Assembly: GCF_014646115.1 (NCBI RefSeq)
Contig: NZ_BMMV01000016.1
Span: 62,001 to 126,000 of the forward strand
Source of the DNA: Streptomyces camponoticapitis
GTDB taxonomy: Bacteria > Actinomycetota > Actinomycetes > Streptomycetales > Streptomycetaceae
DNA length: 64,000 bases
Direction of reading: 5' to 3'
Position 1 is the stretch's first letter. Each line of letters starts with the position of its first letter. The notes beneath the pieces are model-generated. The model searched no databases. It worked only from the letters and a program-made list of their open reading frames with translations, and had not been told where the DNA came from. This document shows positions 53,325-64,000 of the stretch, piece after piece. Both the position numbers and the translations under genes were made by a program.

Positions 53325-53984
53325 TCACGCGCCCGTCGGGGCCTGCTCCGGCGGAGCCTCCTTGGTGACCTGGGTGAGCCACGGCGTCCTCGCCTCGCCG
53401 AGCCTGACCTGCTTCACGTCCCACGCGCCGTAGCGCGGGTTCACGTCGATGCCCAGCTCCTCGGACGTCTTCACCAGTACGGCGAGGACCTGCTGCTGGC
53501 CCTCGGGCGTGGTGGTGTTGGCGCCCAGCGACTGCGCCAGCTTCGACATCAGCACCTCGCGCCGGATCGCGGTGTCGATCTGGTCCGCGGTGAGCGCGCC
53601 CTGCTGTAGCAGCATCGCCTCCAGCTGCTCCTCGCCGCCGGACTGCTGGGCCGCGGCCTGGCGGGTGGACTGGATGTCCTTGCGGGACGCCTTCACACCG
53701 GCGTCGTCCGCGGCCTTCTGGAGAATCCGGTCGAAGATCATGCTGTTGAGCTTGACCTGCCCGAGCTGGCCGGTGTTCTTGATGAGCTCGGCCGCTTGGG
53801 GGGACGCCTGCTGCGCGTCGCGTACGTCCCGGACCTGGGCCTGCAGCGTGGACACCTCGATGCGTTCACCGCCGACGACGGCCGCGGCGCCGGGGTGGGC
53901 GTCGTTGCCGCAGGCGGTGAGGAGCGGGGCCGCTGCGATGAGCGCGGCTGAGAGAGTGAGCGCTGTGCGACGGCGGCGGTGCAA
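53325..53984 (-). CDS. SurA N-terminal-like lipoprotein
   Basis: The 219-aa lipoprotein has signal peptide RRRRTALTLSAALIAAAPLLTAC with the lipobox Cys25. The body is SurA_N-like (ERIEVSTLQAQVRDVRDAQ..., SMIFDRILQKAADDAGVKASRKDIQ), suggesting a chaperone role outside the membrane. The PPIase domain is missing. The start is a TTG at 53984, chosen because a perfect AGGAGG lies six nt upstream; the next upstream TTG (54008) lacks one. Confidence 0.88.
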   Translation of the reverse strand: MHRRRRTALTLSAALIAAAPLLTACGNDAHPGAAAVVGGERIEVSTLQAQVRDVRDAQQASPQAAELIKNTGQLGQVKLNSMIFDRILQKAADDAGVKASRKDIQSTRQAAAQQSGGEEQLEAMLLQQGALTADQIDTAIRREVLMSKLAQSLGANTTTPEGQQQVLAVLVKTSEELGIDVNPRYGAWDVKQVRLGEARTPWLTQVTKEAPPEQAPTGA

Positions 53985-54070
53985 AGGGTGCCTCCTGGAT
54001 CGTGACAACGACCGTGCGTTGATCGATGTTAGGCAGTGGCGGCGGATCCGATCCAGTCACCCTGTCCTTG

Positions 54071-54520
54071 TTACGAAAACTTCGCCCTGTCCGGTCCGCC
54101 GCCCGACCGCCGCCCGGCCGTCGCCTTCTCCGGCGCCGGCGGGTCCGGTTCGTCGGGTCGCAGCATGATCGTGCGGGAGACCACGAAAGTGATCGGGATC
54201 GCCGCCGCCGCGGCGATCAGGGGCGCGTAGGTGCTGCTGAATTCCAGCACGTCGACCAGCAGATAGACACCGCACGTGGTGATGGTGAAGTTCGCCGCGT
54301 TGGTGAGCGGGAAGAGCAAGAACTTCCGCCAGGTCGGCCGGGTCCGGTAGGTGAAGTAGGAGTTGAGGAAGAACGAGCCGATCATGCTGAGCACGAAGGC
54401 GACGACATGTGCCGCGACATACGGGAGCCAGATCAGCAGCACCAGATAACAGGCGCAGTACGAACCGGTGTTGACGACCCCGACGAGGGCGAATCTGATC
54501 AGCTGGCCCCGGACCCTCAT
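54071..54520 (-). CDS. GtrA-family membrane protein
   Basis: This 149-aa protein has four membrane spans (LIRFALVGVVNTGSYCACYLVL, VAAHVVAFVLSMIGSFFLNSYFTYR, and two more) with the GtrA signature NSYFTYRTRPTW. GtrA proteins flip or help transfer lipid-linked sugars, usually with a GtrB-type glycosyltransferase. Here that partner is broken: the gtrB-like gene survives only as a 3' fragment whose stop overlaps this start (ATGA). The gene itself looks intact but may lack translation coupling and a substrate. Confidence 0.9.
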   Translation of the reverse strand: MRVRGQLIRFALVGVVNTGSYCACYLVLLIWLPYVAAHVVAFVLSMIGSFFLNSYFTYRTRPTWRKFLLFPLTNAANFTITTCGVYLLVDVLEFSSTYAPLIAAAAAIPITFVVSRTIMLRPDEPDPPAPEKATAGRRSGGGPDRAKFS

Positions 54521-54712
54521 GTGCCTACGAGCTCCTGCTCCTGGTCCGTCGTCGCGTGTGCCGCTGCCCCGCGCGGCCGGTCCACGTCGGTCGCCGCCAC
54601 CAGATAGTGGGGGCGCCTCTTCACCTCGTAATAGATGCGGCCGACGTACTCGCCGACGACGCCCACCATCACCATCTGTACGCCCGACAGGGCCGTGATG
54701 GCCACCAGAAGT
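54517..54712 (-). pseudogene. GtrB/DPM-type family 2 glycosyltransferase, 3' remnant
   Basis: Only the last 65 or so codons remain (LLVAITALSGVQMVMVGV, VGEYVGRIYYEVKRRPHYLVA), matching the C-terminal membrane span and VGRIYxExKxRPxY motif of GtrB-type polyprenyl-phosphate glycosyltransferases, which are normally about 300 aa or more. The break coincides with the right end of the TnpB element. The catalytic domain is gone from this locus. Confidence 0.85.
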
Positions 54713-54800
54713 TTGAATCCTCCCCTCCCTGAAGGTAAGGGGTTTCCTCGCCTTCCAGGGCTGATCGGGGATTTCTGGTTCACGCTGCCAGGTGGGGCCG
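54713..54800 (-). ncRNA. Predicted omega RNA (reRNA) 3' part of the TnpB element
   Basis: In TnpB elements the guide RNA scaffold overlaps the end of tnpB and the right-end hairpin; its guide starts just beyond the element. Here the scaffold would end at 54713, and the guide would begin ACTTCTGGTGGCCATCAC, read on the minus strand into the glycosyltransferase remnant. The 5' limit of the RNA cannot be set from sequence and may be well inside tnpB. Confidence 0.5.
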
Positions 54801-56009
54801 CGCCCCGCCGGGTCTTCCGCGATCGGCACCAGCCGGGTTGAGACCAGCCCGGACCAGCATCACGCGGGCGGAGTTCTTGTCCCTGGGGGACACAGCTCCG
54901 CACGCGATGCAGGCATAGGTTCGTTCCGAGAGTGGCAGTGCGTGCTTGGTTCTCGCTCCGCACCGTGCGCAATCCATCGTGGTGTACGCGGGATGGACCA
55001 GATGCACCGCCCGCCCGTGCTTGCGGCCCATCTCCACCAGGGCCGCCTTGGTAGCGGAAATCGCCGCGTCGGCCGCCTTGCGCGCCATGGTCGACCTGGC
55101 GAGGAACTTCGGGCGGAAGTCCTCCACCGCGATGGCATCATGGTCACGGACCACGGACTTGGCCCACTTACGGCCCGTGTCCTGCCGCTGCCGGGCGACC
55201 TTCTTGTGCAGCGTCGCCGTCAGCCTCTTCGCCCGGCGGTATCCCTTCGATCCGGCCTGCCCGCGCGCCGGTTTCCGGCGGGCCATCATCCGCTGGTATC
55301 CGGACAGCCTGGCGGCGGCCTTCCTGCCGTGCTCCGCGTGCGGGAGGTCATGGGCGTCGCTAGTGGTGGTCGCGGTCTCCTTCACGCCCCAGTCGATACC
55401 GATCACGCGGCCGGTCTCGGGCAGGTGCTCAACGGTGGCGGGCACGACGAAACTCGCGTACCAGTGCCCGAGGCTGTCCTGGTAGACCCGCACCGATGTC
55501 GGGTCGGCAAGCAGGTCCCGCGACCACACCACACTCAGTGTGATGCCGCCCGCCAGGTGCAGCCTCCCGTCCTTCAACCGGAAACCGCGCCTGGTGTAAT
55601 TCAGACTCGGCAGCGCCTCACGCTTCTTCTTGAACCTCGGCATCCCGGCCCGGTGCCGCACCGGCAGCCGCTCCTTGATGTCCTTCTGCGCACTGGCACG
55701 GGACTTGCCAAAGTCGCGGATCAACTGCTGTTGGGGAACCGAACTTCCCTCACGCAGCCAGGCATTCGCCCTGCGGGCCCCGGTCAGCATCTTGTCGAGC
55801 TGGGCGGGACCACATGTGCGCTTTTCCGCGCCCTCGGGCCGGGTCTTGTTCCACAGGTGCGTCTGCTTCGACTTCGCGCAGCACTCGTTCCAGATCCAAC
55901 GGCACCGGCGCCACTCCGCCAACAAGCCACCACGGGCGCCGGACGACACGCGCAGACGGAAAGTCCACCGTGCATTCCCGGCGCCTTCGGCTACCTGCGA
56001 TGTCGTCAT
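54780..56009 (-). CDS. tnpB: RNA-guided endonuclease TnpB
   Basis: A 409-aa TnpB with all RuvC residues: Asp206 in GIDWGVK, Glu296 in AVEDF and Asp377 in PRDKNSA. The zinc ribbon is intact (Cys347-x2-Cys350 ... Cys367-x2-Cys370). The N-terminal WED/REC-like part shows RCRWIWNECC and QQLIRDFGKSRASAQ. TnpB cuts DNA guided by an omega RNA made from the 3' end of the element and so favours its retention. No frameshift or stop interrupts it, so it may be active. GC content is slightly lower than that of its neighbours. Confidence 0.93.
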   Translation of the reverse strand: MTTSQVAEGAGNARWTFRLRVSSGARGGLLAEWRRCRWIWNECCAKSKQTHLWNKTRPEGAEKRTCGPAQLDKMLTGARRANAWLREGSSVPQQQLIRDFGKSRASAQKDIKERLPVRHRAGMPRFKKKREALPSLNYTRRGFRLKDGRLHLAGGITLSVVWSRDLLADPTSVRVYQDSLGHWYASFVVPATVEHLPETGRVIGIDWGVKETATTTSDAHDLPHAEHGRKAAARLSGYQRMMARRKPARGQAGSKGYRRAKRLTATLHKKVARQRQDTGRKWAKSVVRDHDAIAVEDFRPKFLARSTMARKAADAAISATKAALVEMGRKHGRAVHLVHPAYTTMDCARCGARTKHALPLSERTYACIACGAVSPRDKNSARVMLVRAGLNPAGADRGRPGGARPHLAA

Positions 56010-56113
56010 GAACCAACATTTAGCAGCACCTAGTCATTTCGCTCCCAAGTCCCCCAACAAGCCACACGATCGACTGCACACCCAAACACACATACGAGCC
56101 GACGACTTCTCAA

Positions 56114-58003
56114 CCCCTACACCCCGCACCGCTCGTCGTCGCCCTCGCGTGGATCGCCAACTTCTACACCGCGTACATGGCGACGCTCGGCGCGGCGCTC
56201 GTGCTCTGCGTCCAACTCCTGCTCGCCGACGGGCCGGTGCGCGACCGGCTGGGCGTCGTGCTGCGCGGCACGGTCACCGTGCTGCTCGGGATCGGGCTCG
56301 CCGCGCCCGTGCTGCTGCCGGTGGTGATGGGGACCGGGCACGCGTATCCGGGCTGGACGACGGAGTTCGAACCGGCGGGCTGGAGCGAGGTGTTCGCCCG
56401 GACGCTCCCCGCGACGTACGACTTCTTCACGCCCGCGGTCTTCCTGGGCGGCGGCGCCCTGCTGCTCGCCGCCGTACTGCCGTTCAACCGGGCCGTGCCC
56501 CGGCGCGAGCGGCTGGCCTGGGCCGGGCTCGCGGGCGGGGTCGCGCTGTCCTTGCAGTGGGGTCCGACGCATCTGCTGTGGCACGCCTTCGCGACGCCCA
56601 ACGGCAGCCCCTACCGGCAGACGTTCGTGCTGTCCGGGCTGCTGGTGATCGCTGCCTGGCAGTGCCTGGCGTACGGCTGGCCGGGCCGCCGCCCGGTGCT
56701 CGCCGGCACCGGCGTGCTGGTCGCGGTCGGGGCGTTCGCCGCCACCGACGCGCTGACCGGCCGGCGCGCCCTCGCGCTCTTCGCGTGCGGGCTCGCCGCG
56801 GCCGTCGCCGGGCTGCTGGTGGTACGGCCGGGCCGGCGCCGGTACGCCGCGCCCGCCGCGCTCCTGCTGGTAGGCGGGCTCGTGGGGCAGGCGGCGGCGA
56901 CCACCGCGTACGCCGACCGGGCCCGGCTCGACCGGCTCGACCACTACCCGGCGTGGGACGCGGCGCACGAGGAGCGCGCCGAGGCGATCGCCGGCGTGAA
57001 CGGGTGGCCGCGCTACCGCACCGACCCCGGGCGTACGCAGATCACCGCGAACGATCCGATGCTGCTCGGCGGGCAGGGCTCCTCCTACTACAGCAGTCAC
57101 ACGCCCGACGTGCTCACACGTACGCTCGGCGCGCTCGGCGCCGGCTGGACGTCGAACGGGCGGGCGGTGCAGAGCCTGGACAACCCGGTCGTGGACGCCG
57201 TGTTCGCGGTCGGCGCGCGCTTCCGTACGGAGAAGGGCGCCCCGCCGAAGCTGAGCCGGGCCGAGGTGCCGCCGCTGGTGACCGTACGGCCGCCGGAGAA
57301 CACGCCCGCGCGGTACGGGCCTTCGCCCTTCCGCAACCAGGAGACGCTGCTCGGCTCGCGCGTCTACTCCGAGCCCGTCGCCGGGTCCTGCCCGGCCGGC
57401 CGTGAGGTCTTCCTCTGGGCGCCCGACTACTTCGGCACCGCCCGGCTCGGCGACTCCCCGCCCGTCGACCTGCGCGGCGACAAGCCCCGCTGGCGCGCGG
57501 CCGTGACCTCGCTCGGGATCGCCGAACGCGCCGGTGAGCGCGTCACGTTCGACCGCGGGGTACCGGGCAGCCGGACGGTGGCCTGTCTGGACCGTGCCCG
57601 CCTGGACGCCGCCGTGGACCGGATGAAGAAGACCGGCGCCGTCTCCGTGCGGGTCACCGACCACGGCGTAAAGGCCCAACTGCCGCCCGGCAGCAAGGGA
57701 ACGGCCGTCGTCGCCGCGCCCCGGATCGCCGGCTGGAGCTGCGCCGGGAAGCCCGCCGGGTCGTCCCTGGGCCTGGTGGCCGTCCCGCTGGCCCCGGACG
57801 GCACGACCACCTCGGTCGACTGCTCGTTCCGGCCGCCGGGGCTGCGCTCGGGCGCCGCCCTGGGAGGCGCGTCGCTGCTCGTGCTGCTGGGCATCGCCGT
57901 GCTCTCCGTACGGAGGCGGCGCCGCGAACGGCGGAGCCGGGCGGAGCTACCTGCCCCGGGTGGTGCCCCGGAACTGCTGCCTGCGGTCGAGCCCGCGCCG
58001 TAG
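56114..58003 (+). pseudogene. YfhO-family membrane protein, 5'-truncated by the IS element
   Basis: About 629 codons remain, starting within PLVVALAWIANFYTAYMATLGAAL directly at the left end of the TnpB element. Many spans follow (VTVLLGIGLAAPVLLPVV, VFLGGGALLLAAVLPF, and others), then a C-terminal external domain and a last span before an Arg-rich tail. Intact YfhO proteins have further N-terminal membrane spans and are usually over 800 aa. An internal ATG at 56177 could start a shortened product, but the conserved N-terminal half is absent. The end overlaps the kinase gene on the other strand by 57 nt. Confidence 0.8.
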
Positions 58004-59515
58004 CTCGACGGGGAGCGGGTGGTAGGGGCCGTACGCCCGCTCCGCGTCGTAGAGCAGATGCCGCAACTGCTGGTGCGCCCCCGAGTGGTCGCCGACCGCC
58101 AGCAGCAGATTCCCGATGCGGTGCCTGATGTCGAAGACACGTGACTGGTCGGCGCCCGGCTGTGCGGCGCTTTCGTAGAAGGACAGCAGGGAGCGGTACT
58201 TGTTGAGCGCCGCGTGCGCCTCGCCGAGCTGTTCGAGGCACTGCGCGGCGTCGTAGCCGTACTGGAGCGTCTGCGGGTCGCCGGGACCCGCCTCGGCCGC
58301 GCGGTCGTCGGCGAGGCGGCGCAGCTCGGGCAGGGCGCGGCGGTACTGGCCGTCGTCCATCAGCGTCGTCGCGTACTGCTTGCGCAGGATGCGTACGACC
58401 GGTGAGCGTTCGCCGTGCTCGGCCGCGGCGGCGGGCAGGATTCCGCCGAGGATGTCCACGGCCTGGGTGATGCTGCCCTCGCCGAGGAGACGCTTGGCCT
58501 CGTCGACTGCGGCGGCGATGTCCGGGCGCCGGGCGGGCACGTGCTCCGGCCTCGGCGGTACGGGCGCGGGCGGCGGCGCGGTCGCGCGGTCGGGCCAGGG
58601 CGCGAGCGGGCGCAGGAAGGGGCGGGCCGGGCCGAGCGATCCGCCGGCGCCCGTGGAGCCGGGAGCGCCGATCACCCCGCGCGTCGGGAGCAGCGGGGCG
58701 AGCGCCTCGTACACCTCCTGCGCTCCGGCGGGGCGGTGCTGCGGGTCCTTGGCGAGCAGCCGCAGGACGAGCGCCTCCAGCGCCTCGGGGATGTCCGGGC
58801 GGATCCGGCGGACGGGTACGGGCGGCTCGTACAGATGCCGGTGCAGCACACCGAGTGCGGTCGTGCCGGGGAACGGCACGCTGCCGCTGAGGAGTTCGTG
58901 CAGGACCACGCCGAGGGCGTAGAGGTCGGTGTACGGGCCGACGGCGCCGCCCATCACCTGTTCGGGGGCCATGTAGGCGGGGCTGCCGATGACCGATCCG
59001 GTGTGGGTGAGGCGGGTGGTGTCGGTGTCGATGACGGAGGCCACGCCGAGGTCGAGCACGAGGACCGTGCCGTCGGGCTTGACCATGACATTCCGCGGTT
59101 TGAGGTCGCGGTGCACGATGGGCACCGCGTGCACGGCGGCGAGAGCCGCGCACAGCTGGGCGGCGACCGAGGCGGCCCACTGCCACGGGTAGGGCGCGTG
59201 CTCGGTGAGGTGCGCGGCGAGGTCGGTGCCTTCGACGTACTGCATGACCAGATAGAGCTCGTCGCCGTCGCTTCCCGCGTCGTGGACGGTGACCAGACCG
59301 GGGTGGTCCACCTGGGCGGTGACCCGGCATTCGCGGACGAACCGGCGGCGCATGTCCTCGGCGGCGGTTTCGGCGGCCATCCTGTCGGGGCGCAGCAGTT
59401 TGACGGCGACGCGGCGGCCGAGGCGCTGGTCGTACGCCGTCCAGACCTGGCCCATGCCGCCCTGGCCGATGAGCGAGGCCATCTCGTAACGGTCCGCGAC
59501 GACGCGGGCGTTCAC
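57947..59515 (-). CDS. Serine/threonine protein kinase with TPR-like C-terminus
   Basis: This 522-aa soluble kinase has the Gly loop LIGQGGMGQVW, catalytic Lys in RVAVKLL, HRDLKPRN catalytic loop, DLGVAS where DFG is usual, and APEQ (residues 1-270). No membrane span follows. A Pro-rich linker leads to a helical repeat region (residues about 340-500; RALPELRRLADDRAAEAGPGDPQTL, HAALNKYRSLLSFYESAAQ) resembling TPRs. The GTG start overlaps the stop of the upstream membrane gene (GTGA). The TPR part may bind substrates. Confidence 0.92.
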   Translation of the reverse strand: MNARVVADRYEMASLIGQGGMGQVWTAYDQRLGRRVAVKLLRPDRMAAETAAEDMRRRFVRECRVTAQVDHPGLVTVHDAGSDGDELYLVMQYVEGTDLAAHLTEHAPYPWQWAASVAAQLCAALAAVHAVPIVHRDLKPRNVMVKPDGTVLVLDLGVASVIDTDTTRLTHTGSVIGSPAYMAPEQVMGGAVGPYTDLYALGVVLHELLSGSVPFPGTTALGVLHRHLYEPPVPVRRIRPDIPEALEALVLRLLAKDPQHRPAGAQEVYEALAPLLPTRGVIGAPGSTGAGGSLGPARPFLRPLAPWPDRATAPPPAPVPPRPEHVPARRPDIAAAVDEAKRLLGEGSITQAVDILGGILPAAAAEHGERSPVVRILRKQYATTLMDDGQYRRALPELRRLADDRAAEAGPGDPQTLQYGYDAAQCLEQLGEAHAALNKYRSLLSFYESAAQPGADQSRVFDIRHRIGNLLLAVGDHSGAHQQLRHLLYDAERAYGPYHPLPVELRRGLDRRQQFRGTTRGR

Positions 59516-60168
59516 CGTCTGTCGCCCTCGCCGCTGTCACGGCGCAGGAGATCGCTCAGCTCGTCCAGCTCGGCGCGCACCTGGTCGATCCGGGGCGGCG
59601 GGGTGGAGGGGTTGGGCTGTGCGGGGACGGGGGTCGCGGGGCCGGGCCGCGCGTACGGCGGCTGCTGGTGCTGCTGGAGCTGGGGCGGCTGTTGCGGTCC
59701 GCCGTGCTGCTGCGGTCCGCCCATCGGCCGGGTCTGACCCCCGTATCCGTAACCGGAGTTGGCGGGCGGCGGCTGGTACGGCGGCGCCATGTGCGGCGGG
59801 TAGTAGCCCGCATACGGCGCCGGACGGCCCCGGTAGTGCCTGAAGTCCGCGAACAGGTAGTAGGCGATGGCGGCGGCACCGGTCGAGATCATGCCGATCA
59901 TGCCGATGTTGCCCTCGCGGCTGCTGAAGTCGTCGGTGTTGTCCTGGGCGAGATAGACGATCCACAGGATGTTGAGGGCCACGTTCCCCACGAACAGCCA
60001 CCAGTTCAGGACCGAGCGGGTCACGATCGCCACCCGCAGCGTCGTCGCCCAGGCGAGGAAGCCGCAGGTCATGAACGGCAGCGCCACGAAGATCACTCGC
60101 ATGAGGGCGAGCATCCCGGGCGTCGGTGTGGCACTCGGCGGAGGCTGCGCTATTCCGGGGCCGTGCAT
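59512..60168 (-). CDS. Membrane protein coupled to the Ser/Thr kinase
   Basis: The 218-aa protein has four hydrophobic spans in its first 115 residues (LMRVIFVALPFMTCGFLAWATTL, SVLNWWLFVGNVALNILWIVYLA, GMIGMISTGAAAIAYYLFADF). A long Pro/Gln/Tyr-rich cytoplasmic tail follows, ending in a short coiled coil (RIDQVRAELDELSDLLRR). It is translationally coupled to the kinase gene, so it may be a membrane sensor or phosphorylation substrate. The ATG follows AGGAG. No named family. Confidence 0.82.
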   Translation of the reverse strand: MHGPGIAQPPPSATPTPGMLALMRVIFVALPFMTCGFLAWATTLRVAIVTRSVLNWWLFVGNVALNILWIVYLAQDNTDDFSSREGNIGMIGMISTGAAAIAYYLFADFRHYRGRPAPYAGYYPPHMAPPYQPPPANSGYGYGGQTRPMGGPQQHGGPQQPPQLQQHQQPPYARPGPATPVPAQPNPSTPPPRIDQVRAELDELSDLLRRDSGEGDRR

Positions 60169-60284
60169 GCTGCTCCTGACAGGCCGGTGGGGACGTCGGC
60201 GAAAGCGTATCGAGGGTATACAGCGGCACGGCCCGCCGAAGCCCGTCGCGTGAATCCCCCTGCCCCCGCACCTGGCCCCATCGC

Positions 60285-61031
60285 TCAGATCCGGTGGCGC
60301 ACCCACACGTTGGGTTCGACGTACACACCGTATCCGCGGGTGGCCTCGCAGTGCACGGGCACGAGCGCTCCGGGTACGTCGACCGGTCCGTCGTTGTCGA
60401 ACGGGAGTCCCGTCCATTCGCGCCACTGGCCGACCGATCCGCCGATGGTCATGGAGGCGGGCGCCACCGACTCGATGACGCCGCCCGCGCGGACATGGAC
60501 ACGGAGCCAGGGGTCGTACGGCAGTCCGTCCTCGTCCCGTACACGGCGGGCGTACTCGCCCATGTCGGCGTGCGGCTCCAGGTGCTTGGCGCTGGGCCGT
60601 ACAGGGGCGATCAGTTCGGAGAAGCCCCGGCTCGCGGCGTTCTCGCGCATGGCCGTCAGCATCTGGCCGGACAGGCCCTGCCCCTGCCGGTCGGTGGCGA
60701 TGGTGATCTCGATGGCGCTGACGGTGTCGGGCTTCCTGCCGCGCCGCAGATCGGAGAACGCCCACAGGAGCGCCTGGTCCCACCCGGTGGGCGGCAGGCT
60801 CTCGCGCCCCTCGGTGTGCAGTTCGAAGGGGACGCTGAAGGCGCGGGCCACGACGGTCCCCTCCTCGTCCGTGCCGACGAGCACGTACTCGGGCAGCTCG
60901 CCGACGATCCGCCCGATGTTCGCCCAGCCCACGGGGTCGTGAAGCATGAACTCGGGCCAGGTGTCGAGCATCCGCCACATCGGTCCTACGAGCTCGGGAC
61001 GTTCGGCGAGAGTGGTGACGGTCAGCTTCAT
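60285..61031 (-). CDS. GNAT-family N-acetyltransferase
   Basis: This 248-aa protein begins MKLTVTTLAERPELVGPMWRMLDTWPEFM. The acetyl-CoA binding motif A is seen as IEITIATDRQGQGLSGQMLTAMRENAASRG (Q/RxxGxG/A type), followed by LIAPVRPSAKHL. The C-terminal third (GALVPVHCEATRGYGVYVEPNVWVRHRI) is characteristic of an actinobacterial subgroup. The substrate is unknown. It stands alone between the kinase operon and the HNH gene. Confidence 0.88.
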   Translation of the reverse strand: MKLTVTTLAERPELVGPMWRMLDTWPEFMLHDPVGWANIGRIVGELPEYVLVGTDEEGTVVARAFSVPFELHTEGRESLPPTGWDQALLWAFSDLRRGRKPDTVSAIEITIATDRQGQGLSGQMLTAMRENAASRGFSELIAPVRPSAKHLEPHADMGEYARRVRDEDGLPYDPWLRVHVRAGGVIESVAPASMTIGGSVGQWREWTGLPFDNDGPVDVPGALVPVHCEATRGYGVYVEPNVWVRHRI

Positions 61032-61102
61032 GCGCGCAGGTTAACGGCGTAAGGCCCCCCGGCCCCACAGGTTTTGTGCGCCCCCGCGGGAAGGGGGTGC
61101 GC

Positions 61103-61911
61103 TCAGCCCGCGCACTGGGCCTCCATCACGCGTTTGTCCGGGGCGGTCACCGGCATCTCGTACTTGAGCGCCACCTGCGCGAACCGCACCACGTACGCGC
61201 AGCGGACACCTCTGCTGGGCGGCAGCCAGGAGGCCGGGCCGGAGTCGCCCTTGCCGCTGTTCGTGGGGCCGTCCACCGGCAGCAGGTTCAGCGGATCGTT
61301 CGCCAGCCGCTCGCGCTTGCTCTCGTTCCAGCGGGCCGCGCCCAGCTGCCAGCTGTAGGAGAGGGGCACCAGATGGTCTATCTGGACGGCCGTCGCCTGC
61401 TGCTTCTTCCAGGCGATGTCCTTGCCGGTGTACGGGTCGTGCAGCGTCATCGAGACGATCACGCAGTCGGAGCCGGACCGGAACTCGACCTGCTCGCCGT
61501 CGCGTTTCAGCAGGTCGTTACGGGTGTCGCAGCCGTTGCGGGCGAACGGGACGCCCTCGGCGGAGTCCATCCACGCGTAGCCGAACTCGTCCCGGTCGTA
61601 GCCGGTCTTCGGCCCGCGCCCCTTCACCTCCAGCGTTCCGATCAGCTCGCGGGCCGCCGCCAGGTCCGCGTCCTTCGTGAGGGGCGCGAGACCGGGCGCG
61701 GTGCCGTCGGCGTTCTTGAGCGGGCTGGTCGACCGCCCGTCCGGGGCGCTGCCGTCGACCTCGCCGGAACCGGCGGAACCGGAACCGGCGGAACCGGCGG
61801 AATCGATGGCGTCGCACCCCGCCAGCAGCGAGCCGGCGAGGACGACAGCGAGCAGCGGGCCCAGGGGACGGGGACGACGGGCGGAGCGCGGGGGTGTACG
61901 TCTGGCGAGGG

Positions 61912-61915
<4 letters not shown>
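61103..61915 (-). CDS. Secreted HNH-type nuclease-like lipoprotein (DUF1524-like)
   Basis: The 270-aa protein has signal peptide LLAVVLAGSLLAGC with lipobox Cys34, then a Gly/Ser linker. The HNH-like core is QIDHLVPLSYSWQLGAARWNESKRERLANDPLNLLPVDGPTNSGKG, which contains the DH, the asparagine-rich NDPLNL and the final N/K residues. Related domains occur in GmrSD-type and secreted nucleases. Two Cys pairs (CDTRND, DCVIV, RCAYVV, AQCAG) could form disulphides. The GTG start overlaps the mfd stop (GTGA). It is probably an extracellular DNase for nutrient use or defence. Confidence 0.85.

Positions 61916-64000
<2,085 letters not shown>

Larger units (their letters stand above)
54713..56108 (-). 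mobile_element. TnpB-only IS200/IS605-type (IS1341-like) element
   Basis: The element encodes one TnpB and no TnpA. Its right end, 3' of tnpB on the minus strand, has the hairpin CCCCT-n12-AGGGG typical of these ends and finishes TTCAA at 54713. The left end is placed after TTGAG (56109-56113, minus strand), by analogy to TnpB target motifs such as TTGAT. No terminal inverted repeats or target duplication are seen, as expected for this family. Both flanks are truncated genes. The left boundary is uncertain by some tens of bases. Confidence 0.75.

Noticed and set aside
54713..54972. Frame joining the glycosyltransferase remnant to sequence inside the TnpB element
   Set aside because: The upstream part is antisense-phase DNA of the element end, not glycosyltransferase; only the last ~65 codons are homologous.

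Overview
This window comes from a high-GC actinomycete and is almost certainly a Streptomyces chromosome. Signs of this are the strong G/C bias at third codon positions, a tRNA-Leu with a UAA anticodon (bldA), a conservon (cvnABCD plus two P450 genes), a tandem pair of Rpf-type cell-wall hydrolases with a ydaO riboswitch, Rex-type operators before ndh, and the actinobacterial order enolase / divIC-like / DUF501 / ppx. The left edge cuts a membrane glycosyltransferase-like gene and the right edge cuts mfd.

Layout. 1-5.4 kb (minus): a glycan locus with a GNAT/FemAB-like protein, a family 2 glycosyltransferase, a polysaccharide deacetylase and, after a gap with a 21-bp triple repeat and a TATAAT box, a polytopic membrane protein carrying a TTA codon. 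5.7-11.5 kb (plus): a conservon whose first P450 lacks the K-helix ExxR. 11.6-12.9 kb: a secreted GH16 glucanase with a ricin-type lectin domain, behind a DasR-like operator. 13-18.6 kb (minus): histidine degradation genes hutU, an M20 amidohydrolase, hutF-type and hutI. Across a large inverted repeat lie a divergent PLP decarboxylase and an APC permease (18.7-21.7 kb). 22-24.1 kb: a compact operon of three roadblock-fold proteins and one DUF4388-like protein. 24.1-27.4 kb (minus): a membrane protein, an RpiR regulator and a HutH-like lyase with an altered MIO triad. 27.6-35.5 kb: housekeeping and hypothetical genes (cystathionine beta-synthase, SGNH hydrolase, thiolase, DUF4287, Bax inhibitor family). 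36.0 kb: bldA. 36.5-40 kb: a MacB/FtsX-type ABC exporter. 40.1-47 kb (minus): cfa-like, ndh, ppx, DUF501, divIC-like, eno. 47.4-49.4 kb: two Rpf/LysM proteins. 49.6-54.5 kb: a P450, a TetR gene and the membrane protein it probably controls, mazG, a SurA-like lipoprotein and gtrA. 54.7-56.1 kb: a TnpB-only IS200/IS605-type element sitting between two truncated genes. 57.9-64 kb (minus): a Ser/Thr kinase operon, a GNAT, a secreted HNH protein and mfd.

How the parts fit together. HutU, HutI, HutF and the M20 enzyme form a near-complete five-step route from urocanate to glutamate. The cvn proteins would form a membrane-associated signalling complex of kinase, roadblock, DUF742 and GTPase with P450 outputs, and the 22-24 kb operon looks like a related roadblock scaffold lacking its own kinase and GTPase. 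The ydaO element ties one Rpf hydrolase to c-di-AMP, the Rex sites tie ndh to NADH/NAD+, and the TTA codon ties the first gene to bldA in the same window. The most unusual items are the altered HutH-like triad, the roadblock-only operon, the TnpB scar that removed the 5' halves of two divergent genes, and the exact 68-bp duplication after the thiolase gene.
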